From assembly GCF_009913435.1 (NCBI RefSeq), contig NZ_CP047895.1, forward strand, positions 1,434,501-1,498,500: 64,000 bases of DNA, written 5' to 3'. The position numbers and the translations under genes were made by a program. Below are positions 52,440 through 60,212 of this stretch, piece by piece. Within the stretch, counting starts at the first letter, position 1; every line of letters begins with the position of its first letter. The notes under the pieces were generated by a model. It ran no database searches. It was not told where the DNA came from and saw only the letters and a program-made list of their open reading frames with translations. The DNA is from Sphingomonas changnyeongensis (GTDB lineage: Bacteria > Pseudomonadota > Alphaproteobacteria > Sphingomonadales > Sphingomonadaceae).

Positions 52440-52721
52440 TCATGCGTGCTGCTCCAGAAAGCGGGCAGAGCGCCAATAGTTGGCGGACGGCTGGGGGCGC
52501 TTGCGCGAGCCGTCCGGATTGTAACGGGAGGGCCAGATCTGATGAGCCTCAACACCGATCGCAGCGGCGATCAGCTGTTCAGGGCGCTCGCTCGGCATCG
52601 CGAGCGCGTTCGCCATTGCCTGCCGCGAAATGCCGGCGCGCCGACCGATCATGGCGAGGCTGGTGCCACGCTTCCGCACGGCAGCCTTGATGTCCTCGGG
52701 ATGCCAATCAGCGACGCTCAA
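52440..52721 (-). CDS. ner: Ner/Nlp-type DNA-binding regulator
   Basis: This 93-residue protein begins SVADWHPEDIKAAVRKRGTSLAMIGRRAGISRQAMANAL with HQIWPSRY after it, the full Ner pattern. Ner limits early transcription and repressor expression in lytic growth. The start codon is TTG 52721, preceded by GGGAG. Between it and A is a 94-bp gap without a gene. Confidence 0.93.
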   Translation of the reverse strand: MSVADWHPEDIKAAVRKRGTSLAMIGRRAGISRQAMANALAMPSERPEQLIAAAIGVEAHQIWPSRYNPDGSRKRPQPSANYWRSARFLEQHA

Positions 52722-52773
52722 CTTTACACTCCCTGGTCGAGTTGTCGCCTTTTTATGGACAAGTCAGGTTTAC
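52722..52773. promoter_or_regulatory. divergent repressor/ner control region
   Basis: The 52-bp gap between the divergent ner and repressor starts contains GGACAAGTC (near-palindrome) and, across the repressor start, TTGACATGTAAA on the minus strand. A related, longer palindrome ATTGACA-T-TGTCAAT lies inside the repressor gene near 53019-53033. These are the likely operators; no footprint can be inferred. Confidence 0.5.
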
Positions 52774-53433
52774 ATGTCAACTGATCCGCGATCGGGGGTG
52801 TCGGGCCTGTCGCCCGAAGCGCGCGAGCGCCTTGCGGCTGCGGTCAAAAAGGCTGGCGGCCAGTCGGAAATCGCACGGCGGTTGCAGATCAGCCGGCAGA
52901 ACCTGAACAACGTGCTGCGGTCGGGCAAAGGGATAGGCGCATCGAGGCTGGCTGCGATCGCCGCTGAGGCGGGTGTGAGCGTCGATTACATTCTGTCGGG
53001 TGAAGACCAGACAAGCGAGATTGACATTGTCAATTTGCCGATCGTCGAGATTGAGGCTGCCGCAGGTGCCGGCCGGGCGGCTGCCACGCGCCCGGCGATT
53101 GTTGACCACATGCCATTCCCGGCCGCTTATGCTCGGCAGCTCGGCCAAATCGCAGCACTGCGTCTGGTAACGGCGCGTGGCGACAGCCAGGAGCCGGACA
53201 TCCGCGACGGCGACCTGATCATGTACGAGGAGGGGACGCCCTACCGAGCTGAAGGCATGTATGTGATCGTGCTTGACGGCGATCTGATGGTGAAGCGGCT
53301 GCAGCGCAGCGCGGCCGGTTTCCGGATCTTGAGTATGAATCCTGCCTACGGTCCGATTGAGATACCGGCGACGGAGGTCGATCTTAGGCTCATCGTGCTT
53401 GGTCGTGTGGTTTGGAGTGGAAAGCAGTGGTGA
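52774..53433 (+). CDS. LexA/CI-like phage repressor with S24 domain
   Basis: This 219-residue protein has an N-terminal helix-turn-helix in QSEIARRLQISRQNLNNVLR (about 30-49) and a C-terminal S24 peptidase fold, with Ser138 in ARGDSQEPDIRDGDL and Lys174 in LMVKRL, a dyad spaced as in LexA. An Ala-Gly bond in EAAAGAG (97-98) is a possible self-cleavage site. The prophage may thus be induced by the SOS response rather than by heat or ClpXP as in Mu. ATG 52774 is preferred; longer frames overlap ner. Confidence 0.92.
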   Translation: MSTDPRSGVSGLSPEARERLAAAVKKAGGQSEIARRLQISRQNLNNVLRSGKGIGASRLAAIAAEAGVSVDYILSGEDQTSEIDIVNLPIVEIEAAAGAGRAAATRPAIVDHMPFPAAYARQLGQIAALRLVTARGDSQEPDIRDGDLIMYEEGTPYRAEGMYVIVLDGDLMVKRLQRSAAGFRILSMNPAYGPIEIPATEVDLRLIVLGRVVWSGKQW

Positions 53434-53840
53434 TGATCATGGCGCTGGCGCTGGCTCTTCAGTCGCCATTTTCCTCCTGCGCCGATCCGGATGCAGCGAC
53501 GGCGGCCGGCGCGCGTGCTCTGGCCGCGGGAGAGAAATGCCGCAAGATTTTGCCACCCGTGCAGCTTACGGCGGCCGAAAAGGCGCGTGCGGTGGCTGCG
53601 ATCGGCAGGGGGCTTCGGGACGCATCGTCGGCCAGATACGAATGGCTGCCGCGCATCGGTGGCCGGCCGACAGTCTGCGCCCTGGTGAACGCAAAGAATG
53701 CTTATGGCGCCTATGCTGGGTTCCAGTGGGTGGCCTTTTTCCTGCCTGCCGGCGGCGGCGCAGTCACCTCGGTGGAGCTAGATCCGGGCGAGGCTTACCT
53801 CCAGTGCACAGCGTTCGGCTATCCCACCGAAGCCTTGTGA
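53433..53840 (+). CDS. small probably exported protein co-transcribed with the repressor
   Basis: The 135-residue protein starts at TGATG with the repressor stop, so it is expressed in the lysogen. The N terminus (IMALALALQSPFSSCADPDA) is weakly signal-like; further Cys at about 36, 86 and 127 could form disulphides. The core has LRDASSARYEWLPRIGGRPTVCALVNAKNAYGAY. Such genes next to repressors often code for superinfection exclusion or lysogenic conversion; that is inference only. No family is recognised with certainty. Confidence 0.55.
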   Translation: MIMALALALQSPFSSCADPDAATAAGARALAAGEKCRKILPPVQLTAAEKARAVAAIGRGLRDASSARYEWLPRIGGRPTVCALVNAKNAYGAYAGFQWVAFFLPAGGGAVTSVELDPGEAYLQCTAFGYPTEAL

Positions 53841-53937
53841 ATGTAGGGCGGCCAGTCGGGTTGGGCTGGGCTGCCGCATAGAGCCCCGTTGAGGCGCATG
53901 TGCTGCCCGTCCGGCCCTTCACCCCAAATCTTATGTC

Positions 53938-53968
53938 GATTGCCCTGTCCAGCGTGGTCAGGGCAATC
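53938..53968. terminator. stem-loop between convergent genes
   Basis: GATTGCCCTG (53938-53947) and its complement (53959-53968) flank an 11-nt loop in the gap between the exported-protein gene and the convergent small gene at 54001. No T run. Confidence 0.45.
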
Positions 53969-54000
53969 TGGCTGCATTCTGATTTGAGGGTGGCCTTGGC

Positions 54001-54207
54001 TCAGGCTGCAAGGCCCGGTTCGGTATCTTCCGCCAACCGCTCGATCCTGACGAACGGGTGCAGGTAGATCCGGTGACCCCGCCCGTCAGGCTGCTCGAAC
54101 TCGTCAACTGAGCCTAGGCCCGCGCGCACTGCATCCAGCATCGCGCGCCGTTGGGTATCGCGCCACGGCCCGCGTTGTTTCCCCGGTGTCACGAACCTGA
54201 ACCACAT
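54001..54207 (-). CDS. small conserved phage-type protein
   Basis: This 68-residue protein begins WFRFVTPGKQRGPWRDTQRRAMLDAV with AAGGAGGGA before ATG 54207. It continues with DGRGHRIYLHPFVRIE. Unknown function; the short basic N terminus followed by a strand pattern may bind nucleic acid. The longer frame up to 54342 is not supported by a ribosome-binding site. Confidence 0.5.
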   Translation of the reverse strand: MWFRFVTPGKQRGPWRDTQRRAMLDAVRAGLGSVDEFEQPDGRGHRIYLHPFVRIERLAEDTEPGLAA

Positions 54208-54338
54208 CGATGTCCCTCCTTTTGTTCTCGTTGCGACTCGTTCGTCGTTTGGAACGGATGGGGAACAATAGGAAAGGGGAAAAACGGTCCGATTTGAACC
54301 CGTTGGGCGGGCGGCATCGTGTGCCGCCCGCGTAGGTG

Positions 54339-55139
54339 TCATCGGGGCTGGATGATCAGCTCGCGCGCAGACGTCGGCTTGCCGCTGATCTGGTAGGTCA
54401 GGTCGACCGGCTGCAGGTCGAATTTGCTGAAGATCGTGCGGATTTCGGCGGTGTCATTGATCGACAGCACGAAGCGGCCCTTCAGCAGGGCCAGCTGATC
54501 GGCAAGCGTCTCAAAGTCGCCTCGGGTAAAGACTTTTGGGCCATAGTCGGTTTCGCAGCCCCAATATGGCGGATCGAGATAGAAAAGCGCGCCTGGATGG
54601 TCATACCGGTCGATGAAAGCGCCGTAGTCCAGCTGTTCGATCACGACGCCTGACAGGCGCTCGTGGATCTCCGCGAGCATCGGTTCAAGCCGTGTGATAT
54701 CGAACCGTGCGGGTGCCTGCGCCTGGACGCCGAAATGGCGGCCGGCGACTTTGCCGCCAAACGCCAGCCTCTGGACATAGAGGAACCGCGCGGCCCGCTG
54801 TAGATCGGTCAGCCGGTCGCCTGGCAGTGATAACAGGCGGTCGAATTCCGCGCGGCTGGTCAGTCGCCAGCGCAGCATATCGACGAAATAGGCGTAATGC
54901 TCCTGGAGCACGCGAAACAGCGTCGCGACATCGCCAGAGATGTCATTGATCGCCTCGGTCTTCGGCCGCGACGTCCGGCGCAGGAATATTCCTCCCATGC
55001 CAACAAACGGCTCGAAATAGGCGCTGTGGTCGATCGTTTCGATCAGCTTGACGATGCGCCGCGCTAGGTTGCGTTTGCCCCCGATGTAAGGGGCGATCGG
55101 TCGCACAGGGCGCACAGCGGTGTTGGGACTCGACTCCAT
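54339..55139 (-). CDS. D12-class DNA adenine methyltransferase (Dam-like)
   Basis: This 266-residue N6-adenine methyltransferase has the SAM site in YIGGKRNLARRIV and FEPFVGMGGIFLRR, the catalytic DPPYWG motif, and FVLSINDT. It may protect phage DNA from restriction or affect regulation through methylation, much as Mu carries mom. It is transcribed towards the repressor, against the late genes, and has its own 280-bp upstream region (55140-55421), in which I see no other convincing gene. A TTG at 55148 is also in frame. Confidence 0.93.
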   Translation of the reverse strand: MESSPNTAVRPVRPIAPYIGGKRNLARRIVKLIETIDHSAYFEPFVGMGGIFLRRTSRPKTEAINDISGDVATLFRVLQEHYAYFVDMLRWRLTSRAEFDRLLSLPGDRLTDLQRAARFLYVQRLAFGGKVAGRHFGVQAQAPARFDITRLEPMLAEIHERLSGVVIEQLDYGAFIDRYDHPGALFYLDPPYWGCETDYGPKVFTRGDFETLADQLALLKGRFVLSINDTAEIRTIFSKFDLQPVDLTYQISGKPTSARELIIQPR

Positions 55140-55421
55140 GGTTTTCAACTGCTCTATGACCCTCGCGGGGTGCCCGCCGAGGGAACGGATCGCGGCCCGG
55201 GCCGCGTGATGTGCGGGCTATCTCCCGCGGCTTAGGGCGTGCCACCGCCCTTGGCCTCCCTCGTTGCCTGTCGCAGCGGCCATGCATTGCGGTTGCAATC
55301 CACATACACGCTTGGCGAAAAGGCTCGGGTGGCTTACCCCGGCCCTAGTGCTGCCGCGCCGATCCGCCGCTTTACGCTGGCGGAAGCATAGCCGCCGCCG
55401 ACCAGCGCCCATGACCGGCGC

Positions 55422-56354
55422 ATGGACCGCACAATCGTCATCATGCGCCCGGGCACCTTCACCTCGGTCGAGGGGCAGGCTGTAAGTTTTACTGCCGAAG
55501 ATTTGGCCGGCGTCGCTGCGGCCTATGATCCCGCAGCTGATCCGGCGCCGCTTGTCGTCGGCCATCCGCAGCTTGATGCGCCCGCTTACGGCTGGGCGAA
55601 GGCGCTCCGCATGGATGGCGATCGCCTCGTAGCGGACGCCGAGCGGATCGAGCCTGCCTTCGCCGAGGCTGTCAAGGATGGCCGCTACGCCAAGATCTCA
55701 TCCAGCTTCTATCCGCCCGATCACCCCGCCAACCCGGCGCCAGGTCGCTGGTATCTGAAGCACATCGGCTTTCTGGGGGCCGCAGCCCCGGCGGTGAAGG
55801 GGCTGGGCACCGTCCAATTTCGCGAGGCGGTCGACCAGGCGCCGCTCGCGACCTTCGAACAAGAGGAGAAGATCACCGTGACCGACAAGACCGTCAGCCT
55901 CGCCGAGCGTGAGAAGGATATCGAGGCGCGCGAAGCTGCGCTGCGGGAGCGTGAAGCGGCAGCGACTGCAGCCGCCCGCGCCGCACTGCATGCGGCCAAC
56001 GTGTCATTTGCTGAGGGGATGGTTGCCGAGGCCAAGCTCGCCCCGGCAGGGAAGTCGCTGCTGGTCGGTGTGCTCGACAGCCTTGAGGCGGTGGAGACCG
56101 TGTCGTTCGGCGAGGCTGGCGAGCTTGCGCCTGCCGCGGCGCTCAAGAAGCTGCTGAGCGGTGCCAAGCCCCTGGTGTCGCTTGGCGAGGCGGCCGGCGC
56201 GGAAAAGGCGACGACTGGTGCCATCAGCTTCGCTGCGCCGTCGGGGTATTCTGTCGACCCCAAGGGCGCCGAGATCCACCGCCGCGCCAAGGCGCTGCAG
56301 GCGTCCACGCCCAACCTCGGCTGGATGGACGCGGTCCGGCTGGCTCAGGGCTGA
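55422..56354 (+). CDS. phage protease/scaffold protein (Mu gpI-like)
   Basis: This protein has 310 residues. The N-terminal 140 residues form the protease domain of the Mu I type (ADPAPLVVGHPQLDAPAYGWAKAL with the catalytic His region, RYAKISSSFYPP, KHIGFLGAAAPAVKG). The rest is a scaffold: a coiled coil (LAEREKDIEAREAALREREA) and Ala-rich helices to the conserved LGWMDAVRLAQ end. It opens the rightward late arm, with the decoration and capsid genes after it. Confidence 0.88.
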   Translation: MDRTIVIMRPGTFTSVEGQAVSFTAEDLAGVAAAYDPAADPAPLVVGHPQLDAPAYGWAKALRMDGDRLVADAERIEPAFAEAVKDGRYAKISSSFYPPDHPANPAPGRWYLKHIGFLGAAAPAVKGLGTVQFREAVDQAPLATFEQEEKITVTDKTVSLAEREKDIEAREAALREREAAATAAARAALHAANVSFAEGMVAEAKLAPAGKSLLVGVLDSLEAVETVSFGEAGELAPAAALKKLLSGAKPLVSLGEAAGAEKATTGAISFAAPSGYSVDPKGAEIHRRAKALQASTPNLGWMDAVRLAQG

Positions 56355-56395
56355 CCGCGCCCGATCACGAAAATTTTCACGAAAAGGATCGATTC

Positions 56396-56728
56396 ATGCA
56401 GCAGCGACCCGTTCTCGAATACCCGATCATCACATCCGCCGCGATCGCCCGAAAGCGCTTCGTTACCTATGCGCGAACGCAGGCGGTCGCCAACGAGCGC
56501 GCCCTTGGTGTTGCTGACTATGAGGCTGCGGCGGCCCGGCCTCTCAACGTGGTCGTGCTCGGCACAGCCACCGTTGAAACGGGCGGCGCAGTGGCGGTGG
56601 GTGATGAAGTCCAGTCGGACGCGCAGGGGCGCGCCATTGTTCGCGCGGCTGGCGTTGCCAACGGCCGCGCCCTGACCCCCGCTACGGCGGCCGGCCAGAT
56701 GATCGAGATCCTCCTGATCAAGAACTGA
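56396..56728 (+). CDS. capsid decoration protein
   Basis: This 110-residue beta-rich protein contains RPLNVVVLGTATVETGGAVAVGDEVQSDAQGRAIV, ending in AGQMIEILLI, the pattern of DUF2190-like decoration/cement proteins found between protease and capsid genes. ATG 56396 is 41 bp after the protease stop. Confidence 0.8.
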   Translation: MQQRPVLEYPIITSAAIARKRFVTYARTQAVANERALGVADYEAAAARPLNVVVLGTATVETGGAVAVGDEVQSDAQGRAIVRAAGVANGRALTPATAAGQMIEILLIKN

Positions 56729-56813
56729 TCGCCCACTCCAAGGCAAGTGCGGCGCAGGCCGCAGGCGGTGAAATGCCGCCAACGTTCAAAAACTTGCAGA
56801 AAGGCTCAGACCC

Positions 56814-57743
56814 ATGATGTCCCCCGACCAGGCCCGTGTTGTCGATCCGGTCCTCACCGAACACGCCCGTGGCTATTCGAACGCCGATTATGTCGGCGGC
56901 GCGCTGTTCCCGAGCGTGACCATGCCCACCCGTGCCGCCAAGCGGATCGAGTTCGACCGTTCGTCCTTCCGTCGCCGTCAGATCCAGCGTGCGCCTGGCG
57001 CGCGCATCGCCCAGATCCAGTTCGGCTATGAGGGCAAGCCGGTGTCCCTGATCCAGCGCGCGATCGCGGCGAAGACGCCGGTCGAGCACATGGAAGAAGC
57101 GCAGGAGGTGCCCGGCCTCGATCTCCAGCAGATGGGCGTCGACCTTGTGCTGGCGACCGTTGCGCTGGACAAGGAAATCTCGCAGGCCGAGACGGCGCGC
57201 AACGCCGCCGCTTATGCTGCGAGCAACAAGACGGCGCTGGCCGGCGCGGACAAGTGGAGCGATCCGGCTTCGCGGCCGAAAACGCTCGTCTTCGATGCCA
57301 AGGAGACCATCCGTCGCCGGATCGGCCGTCGTCCGAACACCATGCTGGTGGGCGGCGCGGTCGCGAGCAAGCTTCAGGTCCATCCGCAGATCCTCGAGAA
57401 CTTCAAATACACCGCGCAGGACTCGGTCACCATGGACCAGCTGCGGCGCTACTTCGAGGTCGACACGATGGTCGCCGGCGATGCGATCTACGATCTGGCC
57501 GACGGCACCTCGGTGGATATCTGGGGCAATGACGTGATCCTGGCCTGGGTTCCGCCGGCCGGAGCGCAGCGCCAGATGGGGCTGCCCAGCTTCGGCTACA
57601 CCTATCAGCTGCGCAACCACCCGTTCGTCGCCCCGGTGCGCTGGGACGGCGACACCCGCAGCTGGCTCAACGATTGCTTCGATGAGTTTTCGCCCGAACT
57701 GGTCGGGGCCGACGCCGGCTTTCTGATCCAGGCGGCGATCTGA
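56814..57743 (+). CDS. major capsid protein of the Mu-like prophage
   Basis: This 309-residue coat protein starts VVDPVLTEHARGYSNADYVGGALFPSV and includes EFDRSSFRRRQIQRAPGARI, HPQILENFKY and a C-terminal GYTYQLRNHPFVAPVRWDGDTRSWLN. The order (protease, decoration, capsid) and length fit the major capsid proteins of B3/D3112-like phages. It is unrelated in sequence to the GTA capsid. A second ATG at 56817 is equally good. Confidence 0.88.
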   Translation: MMSPDQARVVDPVLTEHARGYSNADYVGGALFPSVTMPTRAAKRIEFDRSSFRRRQIQRAPGARIAQIQFGYEGKPVSLIQRAIAAKTPVEHMEEAQEVPGLDLQQMGVDLVLATVALDKEISQAETARNAAAYAASNKTALAGADKWSDPASRPKTLVFDAKETIRRRIGRRPNTMLVGGAVASKLQVHPQILENFKYTAQDSVTMDQLRRYFEVDTMVAGDAIYDLADGTSVDIWGNDVILAWVPPAGAQRQMGLPSFGYTYQLRNHPFVAPVRWDGDTRSWLNDCFDEFSPELVGADAGFLIQAAI

Positions 57744-57794
57744 TCCACAGGCGGCGGCCGCTCGGTCGCCGCCGCTTTAGCGACCGAGGTTCAT

Positions 57795-58265
57795 ATGGAA
57801 GTGTTGGCCGATACGGTGATCGTCGAGGCGATCACCCCGCTCCGCATCGACGGAAAGCTTGTGGCCCCTGGCGGCAGCGGCGTGATGGCTGCCGACCAGG
57901 CAGGTGAGCTTGAGGGCGTCGGTGCACTCAAGATCCTGGGCGTCGTCGATGGCACCGTCGCTGCCGATCGCCCGGGCGCAGTGCTCGCGCTTGTCGTTGA
58001 CGAGGCGGGCGTCGTTCAGAAGCTCGGCCATTTCGATGATGAGGCCGCCGCACTCACGGCGGCGGCGCCGTTCGTGGCTGCGGCCGCCAACGCGGCCGAG
58101 GAGCTCCGGGGCTGGAAAGACCTAGCGGAGTCGCGGCTGGATGAGATCATCCGGCTCGAGGGGAGCTCCGCCGCATGCCGACCGGTGGCGATACCGCCAG
58201 TCAGGCCCCGGCCCCGGCTCCCACTGCGCCCCAGCCCGCCCCGGTGTCGATCGAGATGCGGCTGA
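57795..58265 (+). CDS. small head/neck protein, unknown
   Basis: This protein has 156 residues in this frame. The first part (EVLADTVIVEAITPLRIDGKLVAPG) is beta-rich like head-completion proteins, then an Ala-rich helix and ELRGWKDLAESRLDEIIRLE. From about residue 124 the sequence turns into Pro/Arg-rich filler that overlaps the next gene, so the true protein may be continuous with it through a frameshift. Confidence 0.5.
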   Translation: MEVLADTVIVEAITPLRIDGKLVAPGGSGVMAADQAGELEGVGALKILGVVDGTVAADRPGAVLALVVDEAGVVQKLGHFDDEAAALTAAAPFVAAAANAAEELRGWKDLAESRLDEIIRLEGSSAACRPVAIPPVRPRPRLPLRPSPPRCRSRCG

Positions 58266-58381
58266 CCGATCTCCGCAAGGTCGCCGCCGAGGAAGGCGTG
58301 AAGTTCGACAATAACGACACCAAGGCAGAGCTCGTTGCCAAGATTGGGGCGGGCCGCGTCACCGCCCGGGGCGCGGCGTGA
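58175..58381 (+). CDS. HeH/LEM-like domain protein
   Basis: The 68-residue protein has a Pro/Ala-rich linker and then SIEMRLTDLRKVAAEEGVKFDNNDTKAELVAKI, a helix-extension-helix pattern often found as a tail on small phage head proteins. It overlaps the upstream gene by 91 bp in another frame; a single-base indel could separate parts of one protein. It overlaps the next gene by GTGA. Confidence 0.55.
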   Translation: MPTGGDTASQAPAPAPTAPQPAPVSIEMRLTDLRKVAAEEGVKFDNNDTKAELVAKIGAGRVTARGAA

Positions 58382-59103
58382 TCCAGACCGTCATCAAGCA
58401 ACCGGCAGAGGTGATCAGCCAGCTGGTGCCGTTCGGCGCGCCCGTCACACAGATACTCGCCGCGACCCCGGTTGCGCGTGGCATGGTGGCGGGCGCTGCG
58501 GCGCTGCAGGCAGACGCAGTTCTGGTCGACGGCTCGGTGACGGTCACGCTGGCGGGCGGCACGGATGGTGAGCGCTATCTCGTCACAGTGCGGGCCACGC
58601 TCGCCACAGGCGAGGAGCGCGAAGCCGAGGCGGAGATCGTCGTCATCGACGCCGCGTGGGTGATGCCGGATGGCGGCGCGCCCTATTTGTCGATCGAAGA
58701 TTTTGTCCGCCGCTTCGGCCTGCCGGAGATCGTGCGGATGACGGACGCCGATGGCAGCGGGCGGATTGATCGAGACTTGCTGGTGGCGCAGCTGGTCGAT
58801 GCGCAGGCGATTGTCGAGGCGCACTTGGCCGGGCGCTATGCGCTCCCGCTCGCCGAGGTGCCGCTGCCAGTCAAGAAGGCCATTGCCGATCTGGCACGGG
58901 CCAGTCTGTATCCCGGCGGCGCTCCGGATGGCGTGGCTGATGCGGCGCGCGCCAGCATGCGGATGCTGGAGCAGATCCGTGACGGCCGGCTGACTTTGCC
59001 TTCTGCGGTCCCTCTTGCCGCCGCTGCCATCGCCGCCGACCCTGTGTTGTTCGATGCGGGCGAGCGGGCCTATCCCGATGGCCTGCAGGATTATCGGCTG
59101 TGA
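58378..59103 (+). CDS. DUF1320 head-tail protein (Mu gp36-like) with N-terminal extension
   Basis: This protein has 241 residues. Residues 100-241 are DUF1320: PYLSIEDFVRRFGLPEIVRMTD, LVDAQAIVEAHLAGRYALPLAEVP, KKAIADLARASLY. The first 95 residues are a separate beta-sandwich (VARGMVAGAAALQADAVLVDG, YLVTVRATLATGEEREAEAEIVV), not part of Mu gp36, resembling fibre-tail adaptor modules. GTG start overlapping the previous stop. Confidence 0.85.
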   Translation: MIQTVIKQPAEVISQLVPFGAPVTQILAATPVARGMVAGAAALQADAVLVDGSVTVTLAGGTDGERYLVTVRATLATGEEREAEAEIVVIDAAWVMPDGGAPYLSIEDFVRRFGLPEIVRMTDADGSGRIDRDLLVAQLVDAQAIVEAHLAGRYALPLAEVPLPVKKAIADLARASLYPGGAPDGVADAARASMRMLEQIRDGRLTLPSAVPLAAAAIAADPVLFDAGERAYPDGLQDYRL

Positions 59104-59606
59104 CCGGCATCGCCGTGCAGATCGAGGTCGGTGGCGATCTGCGGCGCGCTTTGTCCCGCGCGGCGGAGGCAAGTGCGGACCTGACCGGGCCGATGCAGGA
59201 GATCGCGGTCCATCTGGCTGCCACGACCGTCGAACGATTTGACCAGGAGCGCGATCCCACAGGCATGCCCTGGAAGCCGTCGCGCCGCACGCTCGAGGAG
59301 CCGGGGGCCAAGACGCTCAATCTGAGCGGCTTCCTGCGCCAATCGATCGAGCCGGATTGGGGTCGCGACTATGCGGCGGCCGGGGTCGAGGCATCAGGGG
59401 GCCCAGCCGTCTATGCGGCGGTGCATCAGTTTGGCGCAACCATCACCCCGAGGACGGCCAAGGCACTCAGCTTCGCCGGCCGGGTGGTTGCACGTGCGGT
59501 CATTCCGGCCCGGCCATTCCTGGGTTTTTCCGACGAAAACCGAGCGTTCGCGCTCGACGTGATCACCGATCACCTCGCTGAGGTATTCGGAGGGACGCCG
59601 TCGTGA
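59100..59606 (+). CDS. phage virion morphogenesis protein (Mu gpG-like)
   Basis: The 168-residue protein has ERFDQERDPTGMPWKPSRRTLE, LNLSGFLRQSIEP, VYAAVHQFGATI and IPARPFLGFSDEN, the full signature of the gpG/tail-completion family. In Mu, G lies before I; here it follows DUF1320. GTGA overlap at its start. Confidence 0.92.
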   Translation: MTGIAVQIEVGGDLRRALSRAAEASADLTGPMQEIAVHLAATTVERFDQERDPTGMPWKPSRRTLEEPGAKTLNLSGFLRQSIEPDWGRDYAAAGVEASGGPAVYAAVHQFGATITPRTAKALSFAGRVVARAVIPARPFLGFSDENRAFALDVITDHLAEVFGGTPS

Positions 59607-60013
59607 GGCTCCAGCCATTCGTCGACCGGTTGCGAGACCAGGGGCTGCGCGCGTGGGGCGCGATGGAGTTTGCTGGCCTGCGCACGGCACCGTCGGGCCA
59701 GAGCTTCTATGTGATCCCGTCCCAGTCGGCGGCCGCACCGAATGCGCTCGCCGGACAGACGGCCATCGACCAGCAGGTCACCGAGCAGCTGCTGGTCGCC
59801 ATCGTGCTGCCTGCCCAGGCGCGTCAGCCCGAGCGGGTGGCCGAGGACATCCACGCGGCCGAGCAGCAGGCGATCGATGCCCTGGCAGGTTGGACGCATC
59901 CCGACGCCAGCCGCCCGGTCGAGTTCGCGGGCGGGCGGCTGCTGTCCGTCGACGGAAGCAGTCTGGTCTGGGGGGTGCAGTTTAGGACGGCCTGGAGACT
60001 TCGCCGAACCTGA
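59603..60013 (+). CDS. tail terminator-like protein (Mu gp37 position)
   Basis: The 136-residue protein starts RLQPFVDRLRDQGLRAWGAMEFAGL, has VTEQLLVAIVLPAQARQPERVAEDIHAAEQQA and a final LLSVDGSSLVWGVQFRTAWRLR. The pattern and place between gpG and the tail tube match phage tail terminator/gp37-type proteins. GTG start overlapping the gpG stop. Confidence 0.7.
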   Translation: MRLQPFVDRLRDQGLRAWGAMEFAGLRTAPSGQSFYVIPSQSAAAPNALAGQTAIDQQVTEQLLVAIVLPAQARQPERVAEDIHAAEQQAIDALAGWTHPDASRPVEFAGGRLLSVDGSSLVWGVQFRTAWRLRRT

Positions 60014-60023
60014 GGAGATTTCG

Positions 60024-60209
60024 ATGACGCGCCGCGCGCCACGGATTGAGGATGGGCCGACACAGCCGAGGCCTGCCAACGCCGCCGGCTATCTGCTCGA
60101 CGGTCATGGCCTGCCGCTGTCCGGTCCGGCCCGGCTTCGGGCGCTCGATGGGCGGCCGGACCCGGCCGATGCGCCCGCTGATACCGCAGCCGAACAGCCC
60201 AAGGAGTGA
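60024..60209 (+). CDS. very small unknown protein before the tail tube gene
   Basis: This 61-residue Pro/Ala/Asp-rich protein with GAGGAGA before ATG 60024 is probably disordered. Small proteins of this type (DUF2635-like length and place) occur before the tail tube or sheath gene in Mu-like phages; the sequence NAAGYLLDGHGLPL may support that, but it is weak. Confidence 0.5.
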   Translation: MTRRAPRIEDGPTQPRPANAAGYLLDGHGLPLSGPARLRALDGRPDPADAPADTAAEQPKE

Positions 60210-60212
60210 CCC

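Noticed and set aside
54943..55305. Minus-strand frame before the methyltransferase as a Com-like regulator
   Set aside because: No Cys zinc motif, Arg/Pro-rich sequence, and it overlaps the methyltransferase N terminus in another frame.
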